Shown in pieces: positions 25,340 to 37,417 of a stretch of DNA of 64,000 nucleotides. The stretch covers positions 6,566,743-6,630,742 of the forward strand of contig CM076962.1 of the NCBI GenBank assembly GCA_039566865.1. Reading direction: 5' to 3'. The notes beneath the pieces were generated by a model. That model made no database searches, was not told where the DNA came from, and worked only from the letters and a program-made list of their open reading frames with translations. The DNA comes from Aurelia coerulea (Eukaryota > Cnidaria > Scyphozoa > Semaeostomeae > Ulmaridae). Position 1 is the stretch's first letter. Each line of letters opens with the position of its first letter. A program made the translations under genes and the position numbers.

Positions 25340-27170
25340 TCAGCTTAGCATAGCCGTCAAATCTTTTCTTTTGTCCAAAGCTCCCGCGGGACCTCTATCA
25401 ATGCAACTGCATACACTTTTTCTGCAGGAAACTGCTTGAAGGAAACCGTTGCTGTCTCTTCCATAAATTAAGAAACTCTATTAGAAGCGATGAAAGGTCA
25501 TTTCAAATTTAAGGAACTTCTTCAAAGTAAGTTATGAGTTGCAAAAAATGTTTACAACCAGAAATTGCATTACCAACTCAACTATTACTAAAAAGTAATA
25601 ATTTTTGTTATTATTTCGTTTTTTAACATTGGTTCAAAATGTGGTTCTGAATGAACGTCGACAAACTGTCAGTTGGAATTTTGAAAATTTGGGAACCTTA
25701 CAAGAAACTTTTCTATTAGAATCAAGCCTAAAATAAATATAACATTTTGGAAACTGAAACAGATTAATTTCACTTTTCGTTTGGTAACTTCTTACAGGAG
25801 ATTTTGTATGTGATCTACACTGTGGCATGATTTCATAATTTGCCACACAATTTTTATCTAAGGCACAGGAGATCCCAGAGATCCTACACCACCAATAGAA
25901 AGTTGAGGGAACTTTTAAGAAACTCTTACGAAACATTTTGTACTCAGAAAATGAGAATTTTGAGGAGCTTTCTTTATTGGATGGAAGTTGTAGAATCTTA
26001 CAAAAAATAGGGTTGTTCTTCCATGAATGGGCAATGAGTTTGCAAACTGCCCAACTTTGCTTTGATGCTACTGTGTTGCTTGACTGTGAAGGGATGATTT
26101 TCTAAAACGAAGGACTCCTAAAAGATAAAATATTTTTTATGATATCCGCCCAAAATGTGAAATTGACATGAAGAGTTTCTATAAATAGTATTTCAAATGT
26201 CGAAAAGATCGATCTTTTTTACTCGTTATGAAAATAAGATGTACATTTCTTCTTGTTATTCGTTTCGTAAGAACACTAAACCTAGCATTTCAGTTCTGTT
26301 TCATGAAGCTGCTAGCCTGCTAGACCATAAGACGATAGACATTTTTCTTGCAATAAAAGATGGGATATGACCAATCAATTCGTACATCGTTTTGGTAATG
26401 TTATTGCCGGTTTCCATCTGACAACAATAGCCGCAGTTAGATAAAGGAATGGTGGCACGGTTTATCCATAGATGGTTTATCGAAAAAGACATCACGAAAT
26501 TGTTCTTTCTGGGCTAGAGTGGACGTACAGCTACTCCCGTAATCTTCAGCATGTTCATGTATTCGTTATTCACCGTTGATTTATTCATATTTCTGTTCAT
26601 TGGAATCGGATGTTGTTCTCGCTCGACGATGGCATGTAGCTGATAATTCAAGTTCTCGCGCCTATTTTTGTGGACTGTGTTATTTGCTGGTGAAACTCGC
26701 TGTAGATCGCGGCAGAAAAAGTGGATGTTTGTTATTTAATCCATCTGAGGTGTGTGTAAGCACTAGTTCTTCTTCAGGTTTTCATTTTTCTACTCTTCTT
26801 TTTGCTAATCATAGAGTCTGTAACCGATGAATGACTGCATTGAGCTTAAAAATGCCACAATTCTGCTATTTTTAGTGATCGCAAAGCCATACCGAAAACA
26901 CTTATGGTCCAAAGCATGGAGAATCTTTTCCAATTGAAATTTTGACGAAATTCGATTTATCCGATCGTGCAATGATTTTTTCCGGAGAGTGGTCAAAACG
27001 GCCTAATGGCCCAAGAAAATGGCCTAAGTTTTACTGCGAAACGCGGAAGTAAGCACAACGACGGCATCTGATTGGTCAATCATAGGAGAAAATGCGATCT
27101 GATCAGAGCGTGAGTCAGAACCCCACGGGAGCTTTGGACAAAGGATTTGACGGCTATGCTTTTCAGCTTC
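25340..27170. repeat. Inverted pair of ~48-bp repeats around 1.7 kb
   Basis: 25340-25392 is the reverse complement, with small gaps, of 27121-27170. Both carry GGAGCTTTGGACAAA, TTTGACGGCTATGCT and CAGCTT. The interior (25393-27120) is non-coding and holds no recognisable protein. It may be the ends of a decayed DNA element. Confidence 0.4.
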
Positions 27171-27410
27171 CAAGTCTTTTCTCTCCAATGATTTCTAAAG
27201 GACAAATTCATTGTGCTTCTTCACTCTAACCTCTTTCCATTGATCATTGATACTGTGTTCTGGACAAGGCAAGCTATTGTCATCATTGTTTGCCAACTGA
27301 TTGTTTACCAACTCATTCTAAGAATGTTTCTTGCTCCCTCGATACTGCAGTCTCACGCACAGCTTCTTTAACATTGACTGTTTCATTTAAGCCTGATTTC
27401 CATATAATCA

Positions 27411-27540
27411 CAAGGAGTCGCAAGGAGTCGCAAGGAGTCGCAAGGAGTCGCAAGGAGTCGCAAGGAGTCGCAAGGAGTCGCAAGGAGTCGCAAGGAGTCG
27501 CAAGGAGTCGCAGTGAGTCGCAGCGAGTCGCAAGGAGCTG
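27411..27540 (+). repeat. Tandem CAAGGAGTCG decamer array
   Basis: Thirteen consecutive decamers: ten perfect CAAGGAGTCG copies (27411-27510), then CAGTGAGTCG, CAGCGAGTCG and CAAGGAGCTG. Inverted decamers (GCGACTCCTT) occur at about 28128-28160, so the two ends of the surrounding element can pair. Confidence 0.95.
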
Positions 27541-27989
27541 CAATTTTTGTGACCCGAAAGAGTGGTTTCCATTTAATCGCAAGGAGTTGCAGTGAGTCGC
27601 AAGGAGTTGGAATTTTTTTTGACCTGAACTAAATGCAAATTAGCCCCAAACTTGACTTGAAAACTTCCAAGCAAAATCTAATAAATTTGTTGTAAAGGCA
27701 ATCAAATCTATGGACTTCACCTAAGAATAAGATGGTTTCTTCATTGAAAAGCGCCATTTTCTTTCATTTTAATTTTATTCATTTTATTATTTAGGCACGG
27801 TAGCCCCGTCAGTTCATCAGAACTGCTTTTCAGGGGGCCGTGGCCATGTGTGGGTGCGTGTGGAAATGAGATTTATCACAGAAACGAGTGTGATCTGATC
27901 CCAAAGGGTCGCAAGGAATCGCAAGGAGTTGCAAAATTTGTGAACAGTGGTTTCCATTAATCGCAACGAATCGCAGCGAATCGCAATGA

Positions 27990-28023
27990 GTCGCAGAGAT
28001 AAATTTTTTTCTATCTCTGCGAC
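27990..28023. repeat. Short perfect hairpin
   Basis: GTCGCAGAGATA and its exact complement are separated by a ~10-base A/T loop inside the decamer-bearing element. Confidence 0.85.
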
Positions 28024-28183
28024 TGCTTGCGACAGCGATCGCAAGGAGTCGCAAGGAGTCGCAAACAAATTTTTAACCGGTTTCCATGTGATTGCAGAGA
28101 GTCGCAAGCAAACTTGGTCACTTTTATTGCGACTCCTTGCGACTCCTTGCGACTCCTTGCAATCATATGGAAACCAGGCTTTA

Positions 28184-30147
28184 TGTCAGACTCTAGGCAC
28201 TGGATTCGGAGTTCAACCAATTTCTGTGTCTAGTAAATTTTGGATCACAGAATTATTGTCGATGAGTTTATTAAAGAGCATATGAAACGAAATTTTTTAT
28301 TTTCCATCATAGTAAATTCGAGGTCGCTGATCACGAACATGCGGCTTAAAATTTCGAAAGGTAATTCGTTACTAGCCTATGTTATTAGCTCTCAAAGTTG
28401 CGATTCAAGTGGTTCAGGGGTCTGGGACGGGTGTTGTGCTTTGACGTAATAGGTTTGTCAGTTCACAAAGAACATTGCGAGAACAAAGGCTTTCCGTAGT
28501 AGTATTGGTCAGTAGCCTGTTGCACTTCGACATTCTCGATGAGTCTGCTGAGGTTTTCAGAGGCAATTTCTTGACATCGAAAGCATCAATACAACAGTAC
28601 TTTATGGAAGTACCTTCGACTCTTGATGATTGGTTTTTGAGTCTTTTACCATGTGCTGTTGGCTTCATTAACTGAAGATTCATCGATTGAAGTGGCTGGC
28701 CATAACGACACACACAGGCCAATATGATTGCTATGTCGAAGCGACTTGCTTGGTCTTGCTGACAGCATATTAGCAAATGGTAAGTTTATTTTAGTGAAGT
28801 GCTTAATAGCTAAAACGTAGAATAGCGAATAAGACTCTATTAAACTTATGTAGAATTGCCTAATAATTGTTATTCGCGTTATGCGAGTCAGGGGACGTCA
28901 TTTCTGTCAACGTGCGATGCCGATGGGCCTGACAAAATTATTTTCGACAGCAGGTCAATTTCATTTGTAAACGCCTCTCAATTCAACGCTGAAAGACTCC
29001 AATTCTTCTGGGAAATTTTTCTTGTTCAAGATGTATTGAAGGATAAAGCTCTAATTCAGACTATTATCACGTTTAGTTTCTTGTTTTGAACAGTGGAATC
29101 ACATAATTTTTCCCATGAAAAAGGTTGTTTGTAGAAGTTAGATGATACAGATGAGGCAGGTAAACAAACTTTTTGCAAAAATAATACCGTATTCAAAAAT
29201 ATGAAAATAAACACCTCAGGCAACAGAAACTAATTATATCAAGATATATGTAACTCGTTGATTGTGATAATTATCTTCATTCCTATTCCCTAGAACACTC
29301 AATCAAAGCTACTCAAAACTCCAGCCACTGAAATTGTAGATGTTTTATTTGCATTTCAAAATATGGCACAAACAGCAAAGGCTGGATGCAAGGACTTTCC
29401 TGGTGGATGTGCAACACCTAAAGAACCTTAGTGACATTTCTTTTCTATAATAGTATAATCAGATACGAAATTTCTTTTCCCTCTTTGACTGGATTCCCTT
29501 TGTTGTCATCTGTTGTATACGCATATTTTTTCATAAGAAACTAAGAATTTGCGCCAGAACAGAAAGTTTCTTGATATTATCAGATTTTAAGCACTCGGAG
29601 TTTCTTACTAGTTTCCCAAAAGTTCCATCACAATCTTCATATTTACTCCCTGTTCCGCCCTGTCCCAATCTGAACATTTCAAAACAAAGTTTTTGAAGTC
29701 TTTCTAATGTTTAGACATTACTTAAGTGCCTTCCGAATACTATGATACAGGAAACAACTAAGAAGAAAGTAAATATTTGTCAAGAAATTAGTGGGGATTT
29801 TTTATATGTTGTTGGTTGCAAGCTTCCTTGAGACATCACATGATTACAAACAAGGGTAGGTTGCAACCAAATAGATTAATTGCATGTCTAGGATTAAAGT
29901 TTTGAACCAAGAATGGTAATTTGCAAATTTTTGATTTGCTGGTTGCAAGCTTCCTTGAGACATCACTTAATTACGAACAAGGAGAACTACTAAAAAAAAC
30001 ACATACTGAAAGTGTTTGAGTGTTCCATTTAGGGATATGAATATTCTTCAAATCTTCAAACAAATCGTTCTATTTTAAAAATATAGTTCATTGTTGCATT
30101 CAAGATTAATTTGTTGGATTCACAGGGCAAATATTTATTTCCATATA
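28184..30147. other. Non-coding stretch with one direct repeat
   Basis: No gene-like frame stands out. A ~43-bp direct repeat starting GGTTGCAAGCTTCCTTGAGA occurs at 29814-29856 and 29941-29983 with few differences. Confidence 0.5.
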
Positions 30148-30175
30148 CAGGGTGTCCCAAAAAATTTTGCCCCGT
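30148..30175 (+). mobile_element. Solo TIR-like end
   Basis: TACAGGGTGTCCCAAAAAAT has the look of a Tc1/mariner-like or related TIR beginning at a TA. No inverted partner was found. Confidence 0.3.
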
Positions 30176-30398
30176 TTGCCTGAAGATTGCGGCAAAACGT
30201 CAAAAAAATTCTCGCCAAAAAGTATGCATGATGTTGCTCTTCAGATTTTCAATTAAAGTTTGCTACCGTCCTCATTAATTGGAGCTTGCTAACATCCCCA
30301 CTAATTGGAGTTCAGCGACAAATACCAATCTAACCTTATAAAGCACTGTTTAAAAAAGGCAGTTTGAGCTATAAACTGCAAAAATTCGTGATTGCAGT

Positions 30399-30660
30399 AT
30401 GCCACTTTTCAAGAAACAAAATCTTTTATGCTTCGACGACATAGTTGAGCTAGAAATAGAAAAATTCATGTTCTCTATTAAAAAGAGAATACTGAATCAA
30501 CCTTTCTTAGAAAAGTTTAAAAAACAAATGAACGTCATACACGATGTACGCAACAGGCGACTTGAAATGATTTCATTCTTCCAAAAAGAAAACTAAATGT
30601 CGTTAAACGCACCATAACATACACTGGTGCCATCACCTGGAATAAAATTCCAAGTGAGAT
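30399..30660 (+). pseudogene. LINE ORF2 C-terminal scrap
   Basis: 30399-30596 reads KKQNLLCFDDIVELEIEKFM, a block found after the RT in several LINE families. After a frameshift comes TITYTGAITWNKIPSEIKN (about 30612-30668), which matches the usual Y.G...WN.IP..IK motif. There are too many breaks to encode anything. Confidence 0.6.
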
Positions 30661-30668
30661 AAAGAATT

Positions 30669-31397
30669 AAAAAAAAAGCAATGTTTAGTGAAATATTTTC
30701 TGAACACCTGCGAAAAAACACTAATTTCATTACATGTCTGCAAATTCTATGCATAAACAGCCCACGAAATACTGTTTCTACCATTATTACTTTTTTCTTT
30801 TTCTTTTTCTTTGTTCCTTATCTTTTGATGTTTTGTATATATTTGAAAGAAAAGTGATAATAATGATTAATGGTTCTTTTGATTATAATGAAATAAAAGA
30901 ACAAACCGCTCAAGGGTTACAATTTCTAATATGACTAGCATAATATAGCCACGATAAACATCTTCTATCACAGGGGTTTGTCCGCGCGGTTCCGAAACTG
31001 ATGAAAAACAAGACAAAACATCTTTTAGCGCAAATGTAGATGATTTAGCGAAATAGGCCAAAAACAAATAATTGCTAGAAAATTGGGCAGTAGTGCAGTT
31101 GCCCGGAATTTGCTAGCACGAATATACAACAACAACAACAACAACAGGTGATTGGACTGAAAATACTTTACTTTTCCGCCCAACACGCAGTGCCCCACCA
31201 AATCACCACCTGAGAGAAAAAGGCAGAAAGCCGAGAAAGCTGCAGGATTTGTGCTCTATAATAATAATATATAATTAACAATTTCTTTTTTTTTCTTTTA
31301 CGTTGGCGAAAAAGTAAAAAGTATGTATAGCTACTAAGCTAATTACTGCCAACAAATAAGTCAAACCTTAGTTTATAAATATAATTTTGCTACTAGC
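30669..31397. other. Non-coding stretch
   Basis: AT-rich. Contains a short CAA-type microsatellite at about 31127-31146. No gene is seen. Confidence 0.45.
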
Positions 31398-31680
31398 CTA
31401 CAAAAACCCTAAATCTTTAATGAATACTTTGCACAATCTGCAGAGGCAAGTATTTCCATTCCATAATTTTATTTTTCGCTTAAATTCAGAAAGTGTATTG
31501 GAATCTTTAATGTCTTTCGGCAATGAGGACCACAAAAGGTGACCTCTGTACTGAATATTCTCTATTCCGTATGTTTTTGTTTTTATATTTGGCAACTGCA
31601 AATGATTTTCACTTCTCAAATTGTAGTGAATATTTCTTTCAGTGAAAATGTTTTTCATAAATGTTGGATTTAGATTGTTT
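31398..31680 (-). pseudogene. LINE ORF2 C-terminal fragment
   Basis: The minus-strand frame contains IHYNLRSENHLQLPNIKTKT, YRGHLLWSSLPKDIK, FKRKIKLWNG and a final CLCRLCK..IKDLGFL before the stop. This is the C-terminus of a LINE family, also represented at 60461-60709 on the plus strand (IKMWNGPNCKCNACQY). Only the last ~90 codons remain. Confidence 0.75.
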
Positions 31681-32589
31681 TTGCATTAGATGATAATAAT
31701 ACAATTCATTTAGAGTTGGCTAGAGAGATAGCTAATGCTAATAAAGGCCAACTCTACCCTATTTACAATGTCTGAAATTAAATTAAGCTATATTATACAA
31801 ATGCGGCAGTTACATCCGGATCCCTTCCAACTTCTGACTTTCATGCGACCGAGCACTTGGCCACCCCTACACAAGGGGATTCTTTTTACTTTTTTACTTT
31901 TTTATTTTTTACTTTTTTTCTTCTTCTTCTTCTGTCACTTCTTCTTTTGCTCTTCTCCTTGATTTTTTTTCATTTTTCATATGTACATTTTCATATTACA
32001 AATTTGTTTTACTTCTTGTTTTTACGAACTTAACACCACAATTGCAGAACAGCACAACGATAAACATACGTATCCGGCTTGGGCCTGCCAACTATTGATT
32101 TTAGCCGTTATGATTTATAGAGACTAAAATGATGAGGATTGACTGATTGTTAAGATAACTAGGAATACCAAAAAGGAAAAACTTCAAAACTGCAAAATCG
32201 TATATCAGAGAGAGTGTTTTTGTTGATGATTTTTGTTTAAATGATGCATCTGTCGGAAAAGAAAGGTCATGTCCTTCCTTTGCAAGTTTCATCTGCAAAA
32301 CGTAAAACAGAGGCTCTAAGTAGCTATAAGTATTGCCAAAAATGGATTTCCTTTCAAACCCTACCCCCCAAAAAGAAGGCGGTAAGTTGATTGAAAGCAA
32401 TTAACTCTTTATAGTTAGTGCAAGCCGAACCAAAGCTAGATGTATATGCCTTCCCATAAAGTAACTTTCAATTCGAGGGGGAACTGTATTCCCAAAAGGA
32501 AGTTGATTTGGATGCTGCAAACAAGGCATTCCTTTATCCAATCTAAACATTACTAGCAAATCTTGTGGGAAGCCGTTGTAGGATTTTGG
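31681..32589. other. Non-coding stretch with a pyrimidine tract
   Basis: A T/C-rich tract spans about 31884-31963. The 99-codon minus-strand frame at 32101-32400 shows no family I recognise. Confidence 0.4.
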
Positions 32590-32975
32590 TGAAAGCCTAT
32601 TCTGTAAGTCTCGAAATATTTGGTTTGCCCTTAAAACGGCAATTTTCTATATGATGCTCTTTCCAATCTTTTCTTATCTTCTTCTTCTTTTTCAAACTAC
32701 CTAATTGGCCGAAAATCAAATTAAACATTGGGGGGTACCCATTGATTACGATGGATTTTGAATTATCTTGAGTTGTAAGATTTTGCGTCAAGGCCCATTC
32801 TGTAAGTCCCGAAATAGTAGGTTTGCCCTCAAAATGGAAATTTTTTATATGATGTTCTTTCCAATCTTCTTATCTCTTTTTTATAGTTTTTTTGTTTTTC
32901 ATTGTTTTTTTAACTACACAATAGGCCGAAAACCACATTTAACATTGGTACCCATTGATTGGGATGGACTCAATG
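32590..32975. repeat. Diverged tandem duplication, ~198-bp period
   Basis: Copies at about 32591-32760 and 32788-32975 share CCATTCTGTAAGT-, GAAAT..T.GGTTTGCCCT-, ATATGATG.TCTTTCCAATC- and TACCCATTGATT-type blocks. They have diverged by substitutions and T-rich indels. Non-coding. Confidence 0.7.
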
Positions 32976-35203
32976 CATGGTATTGCACACATATCCATTT
33001 TCCGATATTCTATAGACAGTAACGATACTTGTCAAAGTTTGCATTTCATCGTTTTCATTCGCTTTAATAATTTTGTTTTGTTGAAGTTGTTGCTTCTACT
33101 TCTTCTCCTTTCATTATTAGCAGCTTGATATACATTCAGCCCCTTCTAGGATTCTCCAACTAGTTTCAAGGGAGGACTGTCATTCATGCAAACAAAGAGC
33201 AGTCCAAAGAGCTAAACCTGGTTGGCGTAAACACTAGATTAATAGAATATTGAAACCCTTTCGCCAGAGCACATACTTTGAATTTCCTTACAGACCAAAA
33301 ACTGTTTGCTTGCATAAAATCTTCATTCAACTTCGAAAATCAAAACCAAATTATTGGCAAACTTGCAAACTTGTCTTTTGTCTTAGACTTTTGCTTTATA
33401 AGAGACATTTTTTATATCCATACTTAGGTTAACTTTTTACTGGGAGTGAATTCCACCTATCAAGAGAAAATTTGAACAAATTATTCCAATCTGAAAGAAA
33501 AACACTGCATTAGATTCCGCTTGATGCCAGCTTCCAGGGCTAAACTTCAAGGTTACTGTCAAAAGTTTCAGTATACAAGTATAAAAGTTTCAGTATTACT
33601 TGCAAGCAACAGGTTTATCAGAATCCAATACTACGATGACAAAAATTCAAGAAACTCAAGCATTACCGTTCACGAACAATTAAGAAATTCTAATGTTTTC
33701 TAGAATAAGAGTGGTAGATCACGGTTCGAAATTCTCTGACACAGCTACCTTCATTTTTCTTTGAAACTTTAGACTGCAAAAACAGTAACTTCCAGCCTTA
33801 AACTTAACCTATCCGTGCTGACAACATAAACATGGCCTATCCGTGCTGACAACATCAATGCAAAATGCAAGCCCTTTCACGACAAGAAGGCTCAAATTCG
33901 AACCATAGGGCAATTTTTAGGCCCCAAAACGTAAGAAACTAATTTAGAACACTTTACTACTAAAACACCCAAACCTTCAAGCGAAATTAAGAAACTCTTA
34001 TTACCAAGTGCTGATAAAAGTTTCTTATAAAAACAAAAAATTAGATTAAAACAAAACAAAGCAAAATCAGCGTAGATCCATAAGTCGAGGGCGTTGACAG
34101 AAGCAAAACAATTTTCATTTACAAGGATAGCTATTCCCAGATCCGCAGTGTCCAAAAGCTTCGGACACACATGCCCGAAAAGGATGTAGATACAAGCATG
34201 CATTCCAAAAATGAGAAATGAATGTAACGACTGAGACAAGTTGAAAAATCGTTGGAATGCAAGAATGTGACGCTATGCACATTTTTGAAAATACCAAAAT
34301 TTTCAGCCATTAGCAAACGCTCACAAGACTATGATACCCAAGGCATTCAGAACCCCTAATTGAGTCTCTACTAGTTCCAAAACAATCCACACAGTCGCCT
34401 GCGGAGAGAAAACAATGGCAACGAAACATTCTACCACGCGACATTAGCCCAAGCCCCAGTTACAAGACGGAATAAATGAAAGTATGAAGCTTGAGAACTG
34501 GTCTGAAACAAGAACAAATAGTGATGTGTCCTAAAAAAAATTTTCCCAGGTACAATGATGGAAAACGAACCGGGGATGGCCTTTTTGAAAAGTGCCCAAG
34601 CGATTTCTTTTTTTGATCGTGAAAATTACAGGAAAGTTACGATTCAACAAATAACATAAAGCAATACTAGCTCCTGCAAGAATATGGCGAACAGTGTATT
34701 AGATTATCTCAAGTGACAAATTAGAACAGAAGACCGAGTTCGAATTGGGCGAGGCGAGCAGCACCAGCAAACACGACATGCAGCACAAGTTGGGCAAGTA
34801 AACAGTGCATGCAACCCTAAGGAAATGAAATGAAAAGGCCCAAAAGCTCACTTACCCCATTCTGAAGCAGCATGAAAGCTTTAAAGTATCACCGACCAAA
34901 GATTCTGAAGCAAAATTTTTTCGCACGATATATTGAATGTTGCGATACCCGCCAAACCCCAAAACAAGTCGGTCGTCCGATCTTAGGCCAAACCCCAAAC
35001 CTTTCCCAATATGATACAATTCAAATTGCTCAAAGAATCAGCAAAAATATAACAAACAACTAATAAGGAAAATGAAGTAATGGTTGGATCTCGCCATAAA
35101 CGACCAAATAACAAACCATGCAATTATCTGCGCTCTTCTGGTGCAAATCAGCGTGCTACTTTGATTATAGACGACTGATAAACATGCCAGTATTACTTTT
35201 TGT
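32976..35203. other. Non-coding stretch
   Basis: No gene-like frame. A 21-bp direct repeat, CCTATCCGTGCTGACAACAT, occurs twice at about 33808-33856. Confidence 0.45.
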
Positions 35204-36565
35204 AGGGTAAGGCGGGGTAAAGTGAACTATTTTGAAGGTTGTTCAAGGATATCCTAAAGATATTGTAGCTGAGGGCAAACTTTTTAACGTTGTTTTGAAA
35301 TTATGTCTTTGGGTCAGTTTATCAAGCAAAAATATTTTTCAAATCTTTTTCCATTGTCTCACAAAAGAGCTTTCTTTGGCGACCGCTCTGCCTAGTTCAC
35401 TTTACCCCAGGTCGGGGTAAAGTGAACTACTTAGCAATTGTTCGATAAAACCAAAATGATGCTGGTAAAACCCGAAAACATGATTTATTTTGCAACTCTA
35501 AGGAGTTCTTCGCATGCAAAAACGAAATAAACCCAAATTTTTCTCAAAAGTGATATTTAAAAAAGATAAACGGTGACCTACGTTGAGAACGATCTTTGCA
35601 GATGAAATATCAACCAAAAACTATTGTTAAAGTCACAAATTCGAGTCAGATTGCAAGACCTGAATACAATTCGATGAACAATAATGGGAATATACTTGGA
35701 AAATACTATATTGCATATAAATACCAAATCACCACAAAGAGAAGCACTATTTTCAAAGTAGTTCACTTTGCCCTGAAACCTCCACCCAGAAATAAAACCA
35801 AAAATAGTTATAAATCTATGACAATTATCAATATTCTAATTTCACAGTGATGGCCATTTATCCTTTCTATGTCGATATGTATACTTGCTTCATCAAATCC
35901 CAATGAAATTCTTTGATCAGTAACCGCATTTTTGAATGAAGGTCAAACTTAGGCTGTCAAATTTTTGGAGGTTTTTCAGGGAGCTGGTATCAGAATATAT
36001 TTCTGTGTCATCAGAGCAAAAAATTGTCCTGCAAATTATGATTTTCTGAAGGCAGAATTATGAAGCAAATGAAATGAAATAGGTTTTCTTCATCTGACTT
36101 AATGTTCATATGAGAAAATCAAAAATCATGGGTAGTTCACTTTACCCCGGTCGAAGCAAAATATCGACTGAACGGTAGATCTTTTAAAGTATTATGTTAG
36201 CTGACAAAAAAGTCTTTCTTGGCCCTTTTCTTTTGGAAAAGGTAAACACACGGCATGTGCTTCAAATCGATCAAAACAATTATAGAAATGAATTTCGTCT
36301 AGGGGTAAAAAATTAAGACCAAAGATAGGAGCCCAAACCTATAAACCATAATTTCCCGAGGTTGTTTTTACTGCCTCGGGTAAAGGGATTTTTTGCAACA
36401 ACAGGAAGAACTATTTTGCAAAATTGTTTTCATTTTCTGTGAGCACATGTACCAAAGCATTGGGCAAATCACATTTTATCATTGCATGTTTACTTTTGGA
36501 GAGAAGCGCGAATGTTCTGAGTAGTTCACTTTACCCCGTCGTTCACTTTACCCCGTCTTACCCTA
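35204..36565. mobile_element. Non-autonomous TIR element with repeated GGGGTAAAGTGAAC
   Basis: The ends are 24-bp TIRs (AGGGTAAGRCGGGGTAAAGT and on) at 35204-35228 and 36541-36564 with one mismatch. They abut TA on both sides, which allows a TA target duplication. The 14-mer GGGGTAAAGTGAAC or its complement occurs at 35214, 35395, 35414, 36135, 36524 and 36541, plus a one-mismatch form near 35761. The pair at 35395-35427 is head-to-head. There is no transposase ORF. Repeated sub-terminal words of this kind often bind transposase; that role is inferred. Confidence 0.75.
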
Positions 36566-36989
36566 TTCCTTTGAAGAACAGGCATTCCACGTGCAGCCGA
36601 AATGCACAAATGTAAGAAGTTAATTTCAACGATATTATCACAAAGATAAAGCTATAAACATGGTCACGAGGGACACAGCCCTAATGACTAAGAAACTAAC
36701 ATCACGTTCCATTTAATTGCGATTAAACTTCATTCCATCGCCATTGATATTTTGCTTAGAACTTATGATGTATCAGTGAATTTTTAAAATATGCAAGCTA
36801 TCTCCTTGAAAAAGGGGCACTTGGGTCGCACGCAATAAAAACATTAATTAAAATCTAAGGAAACTAAGTAAAAGCTATTAAATGAATTAAACTATAAAAC
36901 CCTTATTTACCATATTCAAAACCTATGTACAATAGTTTTCAAGATTTACAATGAAAACGAAAAAAAGTTCTGCTTCTAAATAGTTTTTT
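36566..36989. other. Non-coding stretch
   Basis: AT-rich and without features, apart from possibly being the 3' UTR of the minus-strand LINE fragment that ends near 36990. Confidence 0.4.
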
Positions 36990-37250
36990 TGGAACTAGCT
37001 ATACAGAGGGGTTGCCTGCTTTGACTCGGCTGACAGGCTATTCCATAGTTTAGCACCTCTATAAGAAAAACATTTCTGGCCATTTGTTGACCTTTTGATC
37101 GGTAACCTCAAATCGATCCCCGTATTACGAAGGCTATATGATGAGCAGAGTGAATTTTGGGTAAAGAGGTCACACCGGTATTGTGGAGCAAGCCCATGCA
37201 CTGACTTGAAGGCCATTGCCTTTGATCTGAATGGTAAAACATTGGAATAG
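36990..37250 (-). pseudogene. LINE-D C-terminal fragment
   Basis: The minus-strand frame reads FKSVHGLAPQYRCDLF, SYSLRNTGIDLRLPIKRSTN and GQKCFSYRGAKLWNSLS, the standard C-terminal blocks of a LINE ORF2. Upstream coding stops at about 37250, where the plus-strand LINE-A2 begins. A minus-strand RT of a compatible family resumes at 42080-42640, beyond LINE-A2. The two may be one element split by LINE-A2, with some target sequence lost. Confidence 0.75.
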
Positions 37251-37253
37251 GGT

Positions 37254-37415
37254 TCAGTTACTGCGGGCGTCCCCCAGGGCTCCACCTTAGGTCCAATTAT
37301 CTTCCTTGTGTACATCAACGACTTGACAGATAATCTTAAGTGTAATGTCAAACTCTTTGCTTGCTGATGATACCTCACTCTTCACCATTGTTCGTGATCC
37401 TAATCATTCATTTAT
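37254..37415 (+). pseudogene. LINE-A2, part 1: RT catalytic segment
   Basis: The plus-strand frame reads GVPQGSTLGPIIFLVYINDL and then, after a single-base frame change, ADDTSLFTIVRDPNHS. This is RT motif B plus the catalytic F.DD motif. The coding stops where the minus-strand LINE-B begins and resumes at 40108 with WAHNWRMLFNPDPTKRGVEV, as expected for one element. Confidence 0.85.
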
Positions 37416-37417
37416 TT

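Larger units (their letters stand above)
27387..28183. mobile_element. MITE-like element carrying decamer repeats
   Basis: The left end TTAAGCCTGATTTCCATATA (from 27387) is mirrored at 28158-28183 (CAATCATATGGAAACCAGGC and on), giving a ~23-bp TIR with few mismatches. Similar TTTCCAT-TAATCGC words recur inside at about 27569, 27950 and 28081, suggesting nested or internally duplicated copies. Tandem decamers run inward from the left end, and the complementary decamers lie beside the right end. Non-coding. Confidence 0.65.

Noticed and set aside
27290..27595. ORFs reading (ARSRKESQGV)n or (CDSLRLLATP)n
   Set aside because: They are translations of the decamer minisatellite, whose 10-bp period stays open in several frames by composition.
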